64,000 bases of DNA, taken from assembly GCA_013146195.2 (NCBI GenBank), contig CM028377.1, positions 179,900,029-179,964,028 of the forward strand. Reading direction: 5' to 3'. The notes under the pieces are model-generated. The model did not search any database and had not been told where the DNA came from. It worked only from the letters and a program-made list of their open reading frames with translations. Made by a program: the position numbers and the translations under genes. Positions 44,597 through 55,015 of the stretch are shown here, one piece after another (the first letter of the stretch is position 1; each line of letters begins with the position of its first letter). The DNA is from Codonopsis lanceolata. Lineage: Eukaryota; Streptophyta; Magnoliopsida; Asterales; Campanulaceae.

Positions 44597-45294
44597 ATGA
44601 TGGATTCTCAATATGTGAATGTTGCTCGTTCTCCTACCATGAAAAGTATTGTTCTTCCTTCTATTGTTGATATGTCCTCTGATTTTGATGAATACTCTAT
44701 GGATCTTTTGACTACTAAGGTTAAACACATTTTGAAAGCCAAGAATCAAAACAAAACTCCATCTTCAAACTCCAAATCCTCTTTTAAACCTGATTCTGGT
44801 AAATTTACTCACAAAGAAAATTCCTTTCAAACTTGAGAAAAACTTTTTACCAATCATCTTGCTTCAAACCTTCTTACAGTGGAAATAATATTCATTCTAT
44901 TCAGTGTAGGAAGTGTCACGGATTTGGTCACTATGCAAATCAATGTACAAACACCTTGAGAAAGAAGGGTTTAAAATTTTCTGCTACCTTGAGTGATAGT
45001 GATGATGAAGATCTAGGTGATCTCATCACTCTCACTGCTGTACACAACTCTCAATCTGATCTTGCAGGATTTTCAGCAAATGTACCTCCGAATGTAGCTT
45101 CCTCACAAACTACATCGGAAGCTACATTGGACAGAAGCTGGGATGATTTTTACTGTTTTAACTCCTCTGTCACTGAAGATGGTGCAGAATCTGAATCTGA
45201 ACTGCTGGAAGCCTATAAAGAGTTGTACAAAGCCTGGGAAAAGAGGGCTCATCAAGTTACATTGCTTGGAAAGACAAATGATGCATTTAAATAG
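44597..45294 (+). pseudogene. Copia gag, broken by frameshift
   Basis: The first part (44597-44836) reads MMDSQYVNVARSPTMKSIVL and STDFDE-like acidic sequence; most of the capsid is missing. After a one-base shift the frame 44833-45294 has a zinc knuckle CRKCHGFGHYANQC (CX2CX4HX4C) at about 44905-44946. An acidic SDSDDEDLGDLITLTA, the repeat-derived TTSEATLD and a helical C-terminus follow. A second knuckle-like CRYCHKPGHI lies near 45603 in another frame. The gag would package RNA; this copy cannot make a complete protein. Confidence 0.85.
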
Positions 45295-46254
45295 GTAAAT
45301 TAAGATCAAAAAGCGTGTATCACAAGACTGGAATGCTTGCTAAGTAAGAAGGATGTGGAGATTGAAAACCTGAAATAAGAACTCATCAAAGCTAATGAGA
45401 TCGTGGCAAAATGGAATTCAAGTCAACACAAAATGGATGATATGTTGAAGTGCGGGAATAATGGTAAGTCTAGTCTTGGATTCTTGCCAAAGATGTTTGT
45501 TAAAAAAGTGAAGGTACTTCTACTCAATCAAAACAACCCACACAAAATTTTCAAAAGCCAAACTTTTTTGAAAAACCTAAAACAAGAAAGAGAAATTTTG
45601 TGTGTCGCTACTGTCACAAACCTGGTCATATTTAGCCCTTTTGTTACTATAAAAGGTTGTCTATAAGGAAGAGGTTAGGCAAGCTTACTTAGTTCGTAAC
45701 CAAGTGCAGCATCAGATGTAGCATCCAAAGCAGCATCGGATGCAGTTACATCCGAAACTACATCCAAAGCTACATCGGCCCAAAATGTTTAGAAAAGTTT
45801 AGGTTCCTAAAAGACAATAAGACTCTGTTCCAGACCCAGAAGATACAGACTCTGCAAATTCTAGAAATTCAGCAGATGTGATTCAGGATGCTGTTCAGGA
45901 TGCAGTTCAGATTGTAGTTCCAAATGCAGCTGCATCGGAAGCTACGTTGGTCAGAAACTCCCCATATGCTGAAACTGAACCTGAACAGACTGAAACTGAA
46001 TCAAGCCTAATTGATCGAAGTCATGATATTCCTAGCCGTATACAGAAAGACCATCAAACTTCTTAAGTAATAGGTAATATTCATGATGGCATATCCACAA
46101 GGAAAAAAGGTAAGGTTGATTCTCACAAATCAAGGTGCTTATCAAAATATTTTTGAGAGAAACCTTGTTACTTTTAGTAATTAGTTTAATTTAGTTTTTA
46201 ATCAAAAAAAATTTCTAGAGTCCATTTTTTGCTTTTATTGCTTGCTTTTAAGAT
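45295..46254 (+). other. Gag-pol junction region with short repeats
   Basis: Broken coding sequence. At 45703-45780 and 45900-45950 it is dominated by short GCATCGGA, GCTACATCC and AAACTACATC repeats, related to those in the LTRs. A Glu/Thr/Ser-rich 62-codon frame at 45878-46066 has no known domain. Confidence 0.5.
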
Positions 46255-46560
46255 ATGACTCTACAACTTTTATGGATGCACCAAATGATCAAAGATTATG
46301 GGCTACACATTGATGTGTTAACCGTGTATTGTGATAACACCAATGCAATTTGTATAGTACAAAACAATCCAGTTCAGGATTCTCGAACAAAACACATTAA
46401 TATAAGACACCACTTTATTAGAGGCTTGGTTGAATAAGGGATTGTTTGCATTGAATATGTTGGGACTGAAAATCAACTTACTGATATATTTTTAAAGAGT
46501 CTAGATTTTGAGAGATTTTTCAATCTTTGGAAATCTCTTGTGTTATGTGTGCCATTTGAC
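46255..46560 (+). pseudogene. Copia RNase H C-terminal remnant
   Basis: QLLWMHQMIKDYGLH, VYCDNTNAICIVQNNPVQDS and RTKHINIRHHFIRGLVE are the terminal blocks of Copia RNase H, including the D of CDNT and the KHI-IR-HFIR signature. A stop follows at 46435-46437. In-frame sequence beyond still reads IEYVGTENQLTDIFLKSL. Upstream pol is absent. Confidence 0.9.
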
Positions 46561-47789
46561 TTTATACTTAGTTTATTAAAAAAAAAATAGGTATGATTGC
46601 ATTTTGTCTTTAGAGGGAACTCTAGATCATTGTTTCACATGTATGTGCCTCATGTGGTTGCTTGAGAATTGCATTCAATAACAATTGTGACTTTGGTTAT
46701 GATTCTCACTATCTCTCCCAGTTCTTGAGCAAGTTTGAAGTCCACAAAGGAAAGAGCTATCTAAAGTACAAGGGTCGTAGCATCTTATCTTGGAACTATG
46801 GAACTTTGGTTCTCATAGGTTGATCTTGAGAAAAATGGATACCCTTGGAAAAGTGTGAAAGCTACCTAAAGGAAAAGAGTTACCTATGAACAAGGTTTGT
46901 TGCCATTCTCTCTGGGGACTATGAATCTTTGGATTTCATAGGTTGATCATGTGCAAAATGGCTTCCCTTGGTAAATAGTGTGAAAGGTTCCAAGTGACAT
47001 GTTTTTATAGCTTGAAATAAAGTAGAACTATATTCCTAGGGAAATAAAGTACATATGAATTTTTGTTATGAAAAATTTATGATCTTGGGAGAGAAATCTG
47101 GTTGAGAAAACAAAAGATGCAATAATTGCACAAAATTTTATTATTGATGAATGCACCTCCCAATGCAGCTACATCAGGAACTACATCCTTTGATCTGGTA
47201 TTTATCACTTGTGTGTGATTGCATTATTCTTTTGCCTAGATTTTTATAATCATGTTTTTAGACATAAAATTTTAGGACATGCATTGTTGGTAAGGATATC
47301 AGCCTGTTGAATGTTTGTCCTAAAATCAAACTGTGCAAATCAATTTCCAAAAAATATCCATATTGAAAAATAATTAATGGATGTCTAATTTTTGTAGGGA
47401 ACTAAGAGGTATTGAATCTGGCTATGAGGTGCTTAGTTATTGCTAGGGGTGTGATCAAGTCATAGTAAACACTTTATTGTGCTTTCTAAAAATCTTGGAT
47501 TTTTGAGAATTCCTTAAGGATTGTTTCTCCCCTTTCCTTCTCTGGTCAAATAGGAGGAGAGAGATCAAGTGTTTCTGGTGATGACGATGAATCTGCTTCC
47601 TTGTATGAATGTGATTGCATCATTGGTATATTTTGATTTGTGCTTTGTAAATGATTTATAATTGTATACCTTACACAAATTCAGGGGGAGGTGAGATTTA
47701 CTAACCAATGCAGATTAGATGGTTTGATTGGTGTTGAATAAAAACTTGTAATTTGATTTGACCAGAAAAGGCTCAACAATGGGGGAGAT
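46561..47789 (+). other. Region between pol remnant and 3' LTR
   Basis: Non-coding. Two related blocks of about 120 bp (about 46735-46860 and 46860-46990) share GGAACTATGGAACTTTGG and AAATGG-T-CCCTTGG, an internal duplication. A copy of the ACATCAGGAACTACATCC motif lies at 47171-47188. CAGGGGGAGG at 47683 resembles a second polypurine tract. Confidence 0.5.
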
Positions 47790-48638
47790 TGTAAGGGCAA
47801 AATAGACATGTCCTATTTTGGTCTTGTTCTCACGTTTCTTGGTCTTTAAGTTTAGACATTTTTGGAAACAAAATATTCCTAAGATTTTTGGTTTCTTGAT
47901 CCTAAAGTCTAGGAGATATTATGGAAACAATATCTTAGTAATATATCTTGGTAATACTCTTTCCTTAAAAACGTGTTCTAGAGTCATTGGTTTATTTGGT
48001 AATGAAATCTAGTGAATTTAGGAAGTTTATTTGATTACCAATTCTATCTCCTAATCCTTTAGTGTATCGGAGTTTGTTTCCTTCTTTATATGTAGGTCTC
48101 CTTCATGATATAAATAGAGGACACGGCTGGAGGCTTGGACATGGAGACAGAGAGATCATAGAGCATAGAAGTACAACATATTCAGAATTTTTAGAATTCC
48201 AGCTTTTACAGAATTTGAATGCAGCTCCGAATGTTATAACATCCGAAACTACATCGGGATTGCTAGAACAGTTTGTCTTCCTAGGGTTTCTAGGAAGTTG
48301 ATTTCATAATCCCACGTTTTCTCTACTCTTTGTTTCTGTGGGTTTTGCTCTCCAAGACTTGTTGTCTTGTGAGAGTGTTTTGTTTTGGTGATTTCACATA
48401 ATTTTTGTAAAACAATTCTTTTTTTCTTTAGATGAATCTTTTTGGCCATGAGGTTAGATCCACAAGCATATGCTTGTAGATTGTTTGGTAATCGTTTGTG
48501 CTTATTTCCTCTTTATAATTAAAGTCTTCCGCTGTTATTTATATTCTGATCAATGCACCTTCCAGTGTAGCTTCTGTACAAGCTACATTAGGAACTGCAT
48601 TGATAGTTTTGTGAATTCTAGCTACTATTGATCTTGCA
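47790..48638 (+). repeat. 3' LTR of the internally deleted Copia element
   Basis: 849 bp, homologous end to end with 43685-44542, with scattered substitutions and short indels. The hairpin TGTAGCTT/AAGCTACA is conserved near 48567-48590. Confidence 0.92.
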
Positions 48639-48992
48639 ATTTGTAAGACGGTGTTAGAGAAGTAATTCTTCATCCATCGCTATTGGCATTAGTAAACTTT
48701 TAGTTAAAACAAGTCCTAATAATTTCTCTTTATAAGATTCAGATCATCTCCAATAAGCACTTCAAACCTTCAAATTTGAAGTATTTGTCCACTATTCACA
48801 ATTCCAACAAGCTCTTCATTTCTGCTTCAAATTTGAAGTGTTCCACCCAGCCCTTCAAATTTGGAGTGTGACTATTCACAACTTCATCTTCCCTCTCCTA
48901 TTTTTTTTTTTGTTTAAGTAGTTATTTTGTATTTTATGTTTTTATTATTATTGTTAGTTTAGTTGTTTAAGTAGTTATTTTGTATTTCTTTC
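48639..48992 (+). repeat. Block A copy 2 tail and MITE-like DNA
   Basis: 48675-48760 matches 18028-18100 (TAAACTTTTAGTTAAAACAA, GTCCTAATAATTT). It continues into a stretch with repeated CTTCAAATTTGAAG palindromes (48765-48880), like a small MITE. No coding. Confidence 0.5.
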
Positions 48993-50857
48993 TAAACAAT
49001 GTAAGATACATTTATTCTATGGTGATAAAAGTAGAAATCTTTTATCAAAATATTTTCAGAATTCACATCAATTTATAACCAATGTAAGAGACATATTTTA
49101 TATTGATAATGTTAATATAGATGTATTTCATATTGGTTATAAATTGATTTTATATAACATTTTATTACTAATAGAAGAGTTGGTATTAAAATATTTATTT
49201 TGAGAGTTTTAAAATTATTATTCATATTATAACAATGTGAGATACTTCTTTTCTATTTCTATTGGTAATAAAAGTTTAAGACTTTTACTTAAAAACTTTT
49301 AAAACAAACATTTTTTTCTAACCATATGGTATACATCTTTAATATTGGTAATAATGAATTTTTAAAATAAACACAAATTTCTAACAAATGTGAGATATAT
49401 TATTCTATAGTAATTATAATAGACTTTTACTCCTTCCGTCCCTAAATTATTGTCATGTTTTCCATTTTTCGTTCGTCCCAAAATGAATGTCTTGTTTGAA
49501 ACTTTCCTTTTTAGGACAACACTTTTACCACTTTATCCTTATTTTTTCATCATACTTTAATTATGTGTCACATACAATACACGTGCTTTCAAGCAAACTA
49601 CACATCAAACTAATATTAATAATCCAGTCAAATGTGTTTTCTTAAACCTTGCACCAAATCCACCAAGACGATAATTTAGGGACGGAGGGAGTATATAAAA
49701 ACTTTTGATACAACATCTCTTTCTAAAGAACGTGTGATACATCTCTTTTATTGGTTATAACATAAAAATAATAATAGTAGTAGTATTTTATCTAAAGAGT
49801 TTTCAAGCCAACATCTCTTTTTAAACATTGTGTGATACATCTTTTGTATTGATAATTAATAAAAAAAAATTAAAAACTTTTATAACTAATATATGCTTCT
49901 AAATAATGTGGATCTCTTTGTAACTAATGTGGGATACATTATAAAAACCATTTTAAACCACTATCACATTTCTAACCAGTGTGAAATACATATTTTTTTC
50001 TATTTGTATTAAGCCTTTTATAAAAAGACTTTTAATATCCACATTATTCTCTAACGAATGTATAATATATTTCATCATTTGGTAATAGTAGTAGAAATTT
50101 TTTATATAAAAAAATCTAAAACTAACATATCTTCTATATAATGAGATACATCTCTTCTCTTCTCTTTTATTGATGATAAAATTAAAAGTATTTTTATTTA
50201 AAGACTTTTAAAATAAACATCAATTTATAACAAATGTGATATATATATACACATATATTGCTAATAATAGTAAAAGTCTTTTATATAAACTAAAATAATT
50301 TAAAATCAATATTATTTTTTAACCAATGTAAGATATACATCTTCTATTGGCAATAATGGTAGAAGTCTTTTATCAAAAGACTTTGAAAACCAATATCATT
50401 TTCTAACCAATGTATGATACATCTTTTCTATTGGTAATTAATAATAGTATTTTTAAAACAACATCAATTTATAACCAATGTCGGATACATCTCTTCTATT
50501 GGTAATAATAATATAATATTTTATAACCAATGTGAGATACGTCTCTTGTAAAAGTGATAGTATTTAGTCTAATGAGTTTAAAATCTAACATTTTCCTTTT
50601 TAAACAATGTCTTATACATCGCTTTTATTAATAACAATATAAAAAAATAAAGTCAACATCATTTTCTAATCAATATGAGATATGCATCTTTTATTGGTAA
50701 TAGTAGTAAAAGTTTTTTTTTATTAAATGACTTTGAAAACCAACATCACTTTCTAACCAATTTATGATACATCTCTTCCATTGATACTTAATAATAGTAT
50801 TTTTAAAATCAACATCAATTTCTAACCAATGTGAGATATATCTCTTCTATTGTTGAA
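48993..50857. repeat. Tandem array of palindromic units
   Basis: About 20 diverged units, spaced 50 to 105 bp, each centred on a sequence near ACCAATGTGAGATACATCTC followed by TTCTATTGGT. In the best copies (50319, 50473, 50823) ACCAAT pairs with ATTGGT, and GAGAT with ATCTC inside it. A second palindrome, AAAGTCTTTT with AAAAGACTTT, lies between units (clearest at 50370-50392). No coding. A Stowaway MITE interrupts it. Confidence 0.8.
49430..49691. mobile_element. Stowaway MITE (262 bp)
   Basis: Inverted ends CTCCTTCCGTCCCTAAATTA and TAATTTAGGGACGGAGGGAG, flanked by TA on both sides (49428-49429 and 49692-49693). It lies inside the palindromic array. Confidence 0.93.
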
Positions 50858-50859
50858 AA

Positions 50860-51230
50860 AATTAGTGTTTTTAGTTAAATAAATTATGCAACTTGAGACA
50901 CGAATTTCTTTACGTGTCATTTGTTTGTTAACGAAGGTAATTTCGCAAATGTGTTATACTCGATGAGAGCATCGAAATGGTATATTTATTTGTCCAAATC
51001 TAGTTTTGGATAAATAAAATATCAAGATTTAAAGTATAATACTTATTAAAAAATAGTGTTTTTAGTTAAAGAAAATGTGCAACTTGAGACACGAATTTAT
51101 TTACGAGTCATTTGTTTGTTGGCAAAAGTAATTGTGCAAATGTGTTATACTCGACAAAAGTATCGAAATGATATATTTATTTGTCCAAATCAAGTTTTAG
51201 ATGAATAAGATATGAAGGCTTAACATATGA
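50860..51230 (+). repeat. Direct duplication of about 190 bp
   Basis: Two adjacent copies share TTAGTGTTTTTAGTTAAA, CAACTTGAGACACGAATTT, GTCATTTGTTTGTT and AAATGTGTTATACTCGA in the same order. It follows directly on the palindromic array. Non-coding. Confidence 0.85.
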
Positions 51231-51521
51231 TGTTAAAAGTGAGTCATTAAAAATAATGTCTCACCTTGAAGAGTTTTATCTTATATTGGTTAAAAGTAAT
51301 GTTAGTGGTAAAAATTTTAAATATAAATCTTCTACTATTGATAATAGAAGAAGTTATATATACTAATATCTATTATCATATTAATTATTATTATGTATTA
51401 TTATTAATTAATAGCTAAAAAACCAAGAGTTTGTAAAGTTTCCACATAGATGTTTTACGATGAAGATTTATAAAAAAAGTGGTAAAATGGCACAATCATA
51501 ATGTTTATCACCATATATATA
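51231..51521. other. AT-rich DNA, no gene
   Basis: Contains array-like words (TCTTCTACTATTGATAATAG) and an AT run at 51516-51530. Confidence 0.4.
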
Positions 51522-51660
51522 TATATATATTTGATATGTAAATACAATCGAAGGTAATGCTATTAAGTATTAAGTATTATGTTTTTTTATGGATATTTGG
51601 TAGATTTATAAGGAAAAAAGGTGGAATATACAAAACTTTGAGGGGGCCGTGGCGTGGCCC
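51522..51660 (+). repeat. Duplicated segment, block B copy 2
   Basis: Matches 29566-29615 and 29803-29840 (TTTGATATGTAAATAC, AAGGTAATG, AAACTTTGAGGGG). Copy 1 has a Stowaway between the two halves, so this is the pre-insertion arrangement. Confidence 0.55.
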
Positions 51661-52410
51661 GTCACCCCTGCATCCGCGAACCGCCAGTAGCCGGCTAGGC
51701 GGCTAGCCGCACACTGTACCCATACCATACCCAACCCAAGGCTATATAGTGGTGTCCAACTGTAATATGATGAACCAAATTTTAGTCGAAGTGACCACTG
51801 ATCAGCCCCGCCCAACAAATTATGTGGTTGTTAATAAAATGTTTTGATTAAAATGTTGACAAAAAATACGTTTTTTTTTTTAAGTGTTTTAATGTAATAT
51901 TTTAAAAATATACAGTATTTTAAAACTCTCAAATTTAGAACGTTTTAAAAATATAATTTATTTATATCTACTCTGCTTATAAAATAACTTTTCAAAATAA
52001 TTTACCAAATATATTTTTTTTTAAACTACATATTAAAAAAATTACGTTTTAAAAACATTACCTCTAACGATACCTAAATGTCAAATTGGAGTTGGATAAC
52101 TCAACTGGGATGGTTTCCTGTTGCAATAAGTGCTAAGAATTAAGAGGCTAGTCAAATCTATTGAATTTTGGCTCCCCACAACTAGATTGTGTACAGCATG
52201 GGTTGGTAAGGTATTTAGATGGCTCGATTTCTCTGCCAGGCCTGTTCGTCAACCGTCTTTCTAAACCGTATTAAATGTTTTTTTATTAAAAAAGTTAAGG
52301 AAACAAGGATTTGAAAACTCTAGTTTACTGGATAATTCTCTCAAGCAACATCTTTAGTTCTTTACAGTGTCAAAATTACTAAAAACTAGATAAGTGCCAT
52401 GTAAAAATTA
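51661..52410. other. Unannotated DNA
   Basis: A small GC-rich island at 51645-51730 has GGCTAGGCGGCTAGCCGC palindromes. The rest is A/T-rich. No coding support. Confidence 0.4.
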
Positions 52411-52620
52411 GGCCAAAATACGGTTAGCCCCTCAAAGTATCCATTCAATCTCGTAATACCCTCCAATATTAAAATTATTCCAACTTCATACCCATTGTTT
52501 TCGATCATCTCAGTTACCACCCTCCCGTCACCTGTCGTTCATAAAGTCCCGTGAAGATACACATGGTCACACACGTGATGGGCGCGCAATTTTGTCTTTT
52601 CCAACCCCAAGAAGAAACAG
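52411..52620 (+). repeat. Orphan MULE terminal repeat
   Basis: GGCCAAAATACGGTTAGCCC, then CTCAAAGTATCCATTCAATC. It resembles the first 200 bp of the Pack-MULE at 24827 (same GGCCAAAATAC start, CACACGTGATGGG block). No inverted partner was found downstream, so the element is truncated. Confidence 0.6.
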
Positions 52621-52839
52621 AAACTGATGTAGTACCGCTGCTGGTTTGAAAAGGAATGCAGTATACAAAACCCAAATTATATACCTTTCTTCGGTTTATG
52701 AGAAGCTCATAATAACAGCTATAAAATGCTACATAATGACTTGCTAGATGCATTATTCTTCAGAAACAGAGTTTGAAATAGAGAAAAGGGTCGAGAAACA
52801 CATGATTGATCCTGTTAATCGGGAATCAAAAAGGGTTAG

Positions 52840-53264
52840 GGTCGGAAAAATCCAACTCATTTAAATTCTGTGCTAAACGAGTTGACCTTAGTATTATATT
52901 TTACTATTTGATTAAAATATTTGATTGTATTAACTTCTTAACAATATTTATTTTATGTTTTTTTTATTATTGTAGATGAAGAAGATAATGATGTTGAAGA
53001 AGATATTTTCTCAAAAGAAAATTTGATTTCATATTTTTAATTCGTATTGTTAATCGTTGTCACTTGCCCGTTAATATATTTTTTACTTAATTTTGAATTT
53101 TTGATTTAAATAAGGCATCATGTGGATGACCCTGTTAAACCGTATCTTACAGAGTTAAGGTTAGGGTTGCGATTTGAGTGGTCCGTTTAAATGGCTCATT
53201 TAACCCGCGACTCTATAGGATCACAACCCTATAGGGCTAGGGCCAACCCAATTTAACATCTCTA
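52840..53264 (+). mobile_element. hAT-like 3' end fragment
   Basis: Ends CCAACCCAATTTAACATCTCTA, a decayed hAT terminus, preceded by AACCC-rich subterminal DNA. TTATTATTGTAG (52965-52976) looks like a splice acceptor before a short acidic tail DEEDNDVEEDIFS ending at TAA 53038-53040. No catalytic core. Confidence 0.35.
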
Positions 53265-53397
53265 GTGGCCTCTTTGCGACCCACTCTAATGGCCTTAAAC
53301 CCTTTGAATTTTTTAATTTTTGTCTAAACTTTTCTCAATTCTACATCAGTTCAGGTGCTCTTAAGAAGATACCCCACATATTGACACGAATGCGTTA

Positions 53398-54322
53398 TTT
53401 TGATAAAGCTTGAGGACGGATGGAAGAAATCAAGAGAGCACACCCTTCCTTGCTAACCCTCATGTCAATTGATGTGGCAAAAAACACAGCTTGGGCCGTC
53501 CTTGAGATGGGTAGGATATCTGGGCTTGTAATCGTCCTCCTTGAGCCTGTTAAAAACACAAGAACACCTGAGTGGAAGTGCAAGGCAAGGCCTCGCGAAA
53601 CCCCTCCGGCGTGAGAGTAAGTATCGAGTGATTGTCAAAAGACGAATTGACAGAGTAACGAGGCTCAAGAAAGTGTGTGTACCTTGTTGATGATTATGGA
53701 GAGGTATTTATAGCCCTCAAGGTGATTGAATCGCCTAGATTCACTTCCATAATCGCCGAGATAATCAAGGAGGAGATCCCTTGATTCTAGGCGAAACACG
53801 CGGTTGACCGCGTAGTTATAGGAGTTGATAAGGCAAGTATTCTCGCCAGACATGGAAACCGACTTGCCTTGGAAAGCAAGCTACCGCCTCATGCTCGATG
53901 TGTGCTTTCTGGGCGAGCAAGGCTCGCCTGCTATTCTCGCTTGTGTTGATCCCCGAACTTATCAGGTCTGAAGATCGGCCCGGGCCCAAGACCTGCTCGA
54001 CTGCAAGGTAAGTCTCGATTCCTTTGCTACGCATGTATGATTCCCAGTCATGGCCCCTGGTCGGACAGGCAAGGCCTTTGTCCGCCCGGGTTTGAGTGAG
54101 GGTTATGCTGCTGCAGCCTGCTCGGCCGGCTCTCTCATCTTGCTCGCTGGCCGTGGGCCCCAAAGGTGTCAGGCCCGACCGCACGTGATGCTAACTCGTG
54201 TTTGCTCGCGACCCGCTTTGGGCCGGTATATCTGGCCCCTAGCTTCCTGTCTGGCGAGTATTCATGCTCGGAGCGGGGAGCGTTCAAGTCTGATGGTCGT
54301 ATGGGCTCCAACACTTATAAAT
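53398..54322 (-). repeat. Left LTR-like sequence (LTR-A)
   Basis: The minus strand begins TGTTGGAGCCCATACGACC near 54322. TATAAATA (complement of 53705-53712) precedes a transcript-start-like region. GCCGGAGGGGTTTCGCG, typical of the downstream part of Tat LTRs, lies near 53590-53610. The far edge near 53398 is approximate. Confidence 0.5.
53705..53712 (-). promoter_or_regulatory. TATA box of LTR-A
   Basis: TATAAATA on the minus strand, followed by CCTCTCCATAATCATC. Confidence 0.55.
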
Positions 54323-54544
54323 TTTCAATAAAGGCAAGGAATTTGGCGAGGTAGATTTGAGGCGTGTCCAGAAGCCTTCACTGCGGCGTGATAGAGCGCT
54401 GGGAAAGAAGCCGCGAGCCGCCAGAGGTTGAAGCGATCGACGGGGCACGAAGCACGGTGGCGCATTTAATGCCCTGAATGATAGGCCGCCCACTTCAAGC
54501 GCCGCCGGCCCGAGTCAAGCTTCCCAAAATCGCTCGTAATCCAC

Positions 54545-54553
54545 CATAAAAGG
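54545..54553 (+). promoter_or_regulatory. Candidate promoter of the opposing reading region
   Basis: CATAAAAGG after GC-rich DNA with CGGCCCGAGTCAAGC and followed by pyrimidine-rich CTCCTCTTTTCTC. It points right, towards the plus-strand reading region and against the flanking LTR. Confidence 0.4.
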
Positions 54554-55015
54554 CGCAACCCCTCCTCTTTTCTCTTTTATCGCCTTTGAGATTTGCAAAT
54601 CGCTAGAGAGAGAAGTTTTTGCAGAGCTTCCATTGCTATTATTGTTGTGTTTTTCTTCAGACTTTGGTGGAGCCTCTTCTTTGCTTCCTGCATCTATTCC
54701 CCTGGGTCATGCAAAGATTCATATCACCCGACATTTGAAGATCTACCGTTCCGTAAATAACAAGAAGCTCTCGCCCCTTTCACTTGTGTTCTCGATGTTT
54801 TCCTCGGTTTCTTCCTTCATCTCGTATGGTTTTTGTTAGGGTTTTAGTGAGTAAAACCGCCTTGGGTAGAGATCATGAGCGTAAACCATAATTCCCGCTT
54901 AGGCGAATAGAATCCCTCAGATGACCCACACTTAGATTTTCCTTTTTTCTCGATAGTTACCCTTACAGAGCTCGATAGCCATTTTCCTCGATCTCTTTGT
55001 AGATGCGGATATGTC

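Larger units (their letters stand above)
43685..48638 (+). mobile_element. Copia retrotransposon, internally deleted
   Basis: Two LTRs (43685-44542 and 47790-48638) start TGTAAG and end CTTACA or CTTGCA. A Met-tRNA PBS (44545-44557) and a polypurine tract (AATGGGGGAGAT, 47778-47789) are in place. Flanks GTTTG and ATTTG give a 5-bp duplication with one mismatch. The 3.2-kb interior keeps gag and the extreme C-terminal RNase H, but no protease, integrase or RT. It could only have moved with help from an intact relative. Confidence 0.92.

Noticed and set aside
48993..50857. CRISPR-like repeat-spacer array
   Set aside because: Units are diverged and unevenly spaced, the genome is eukaryotic, and no cas genes are present.
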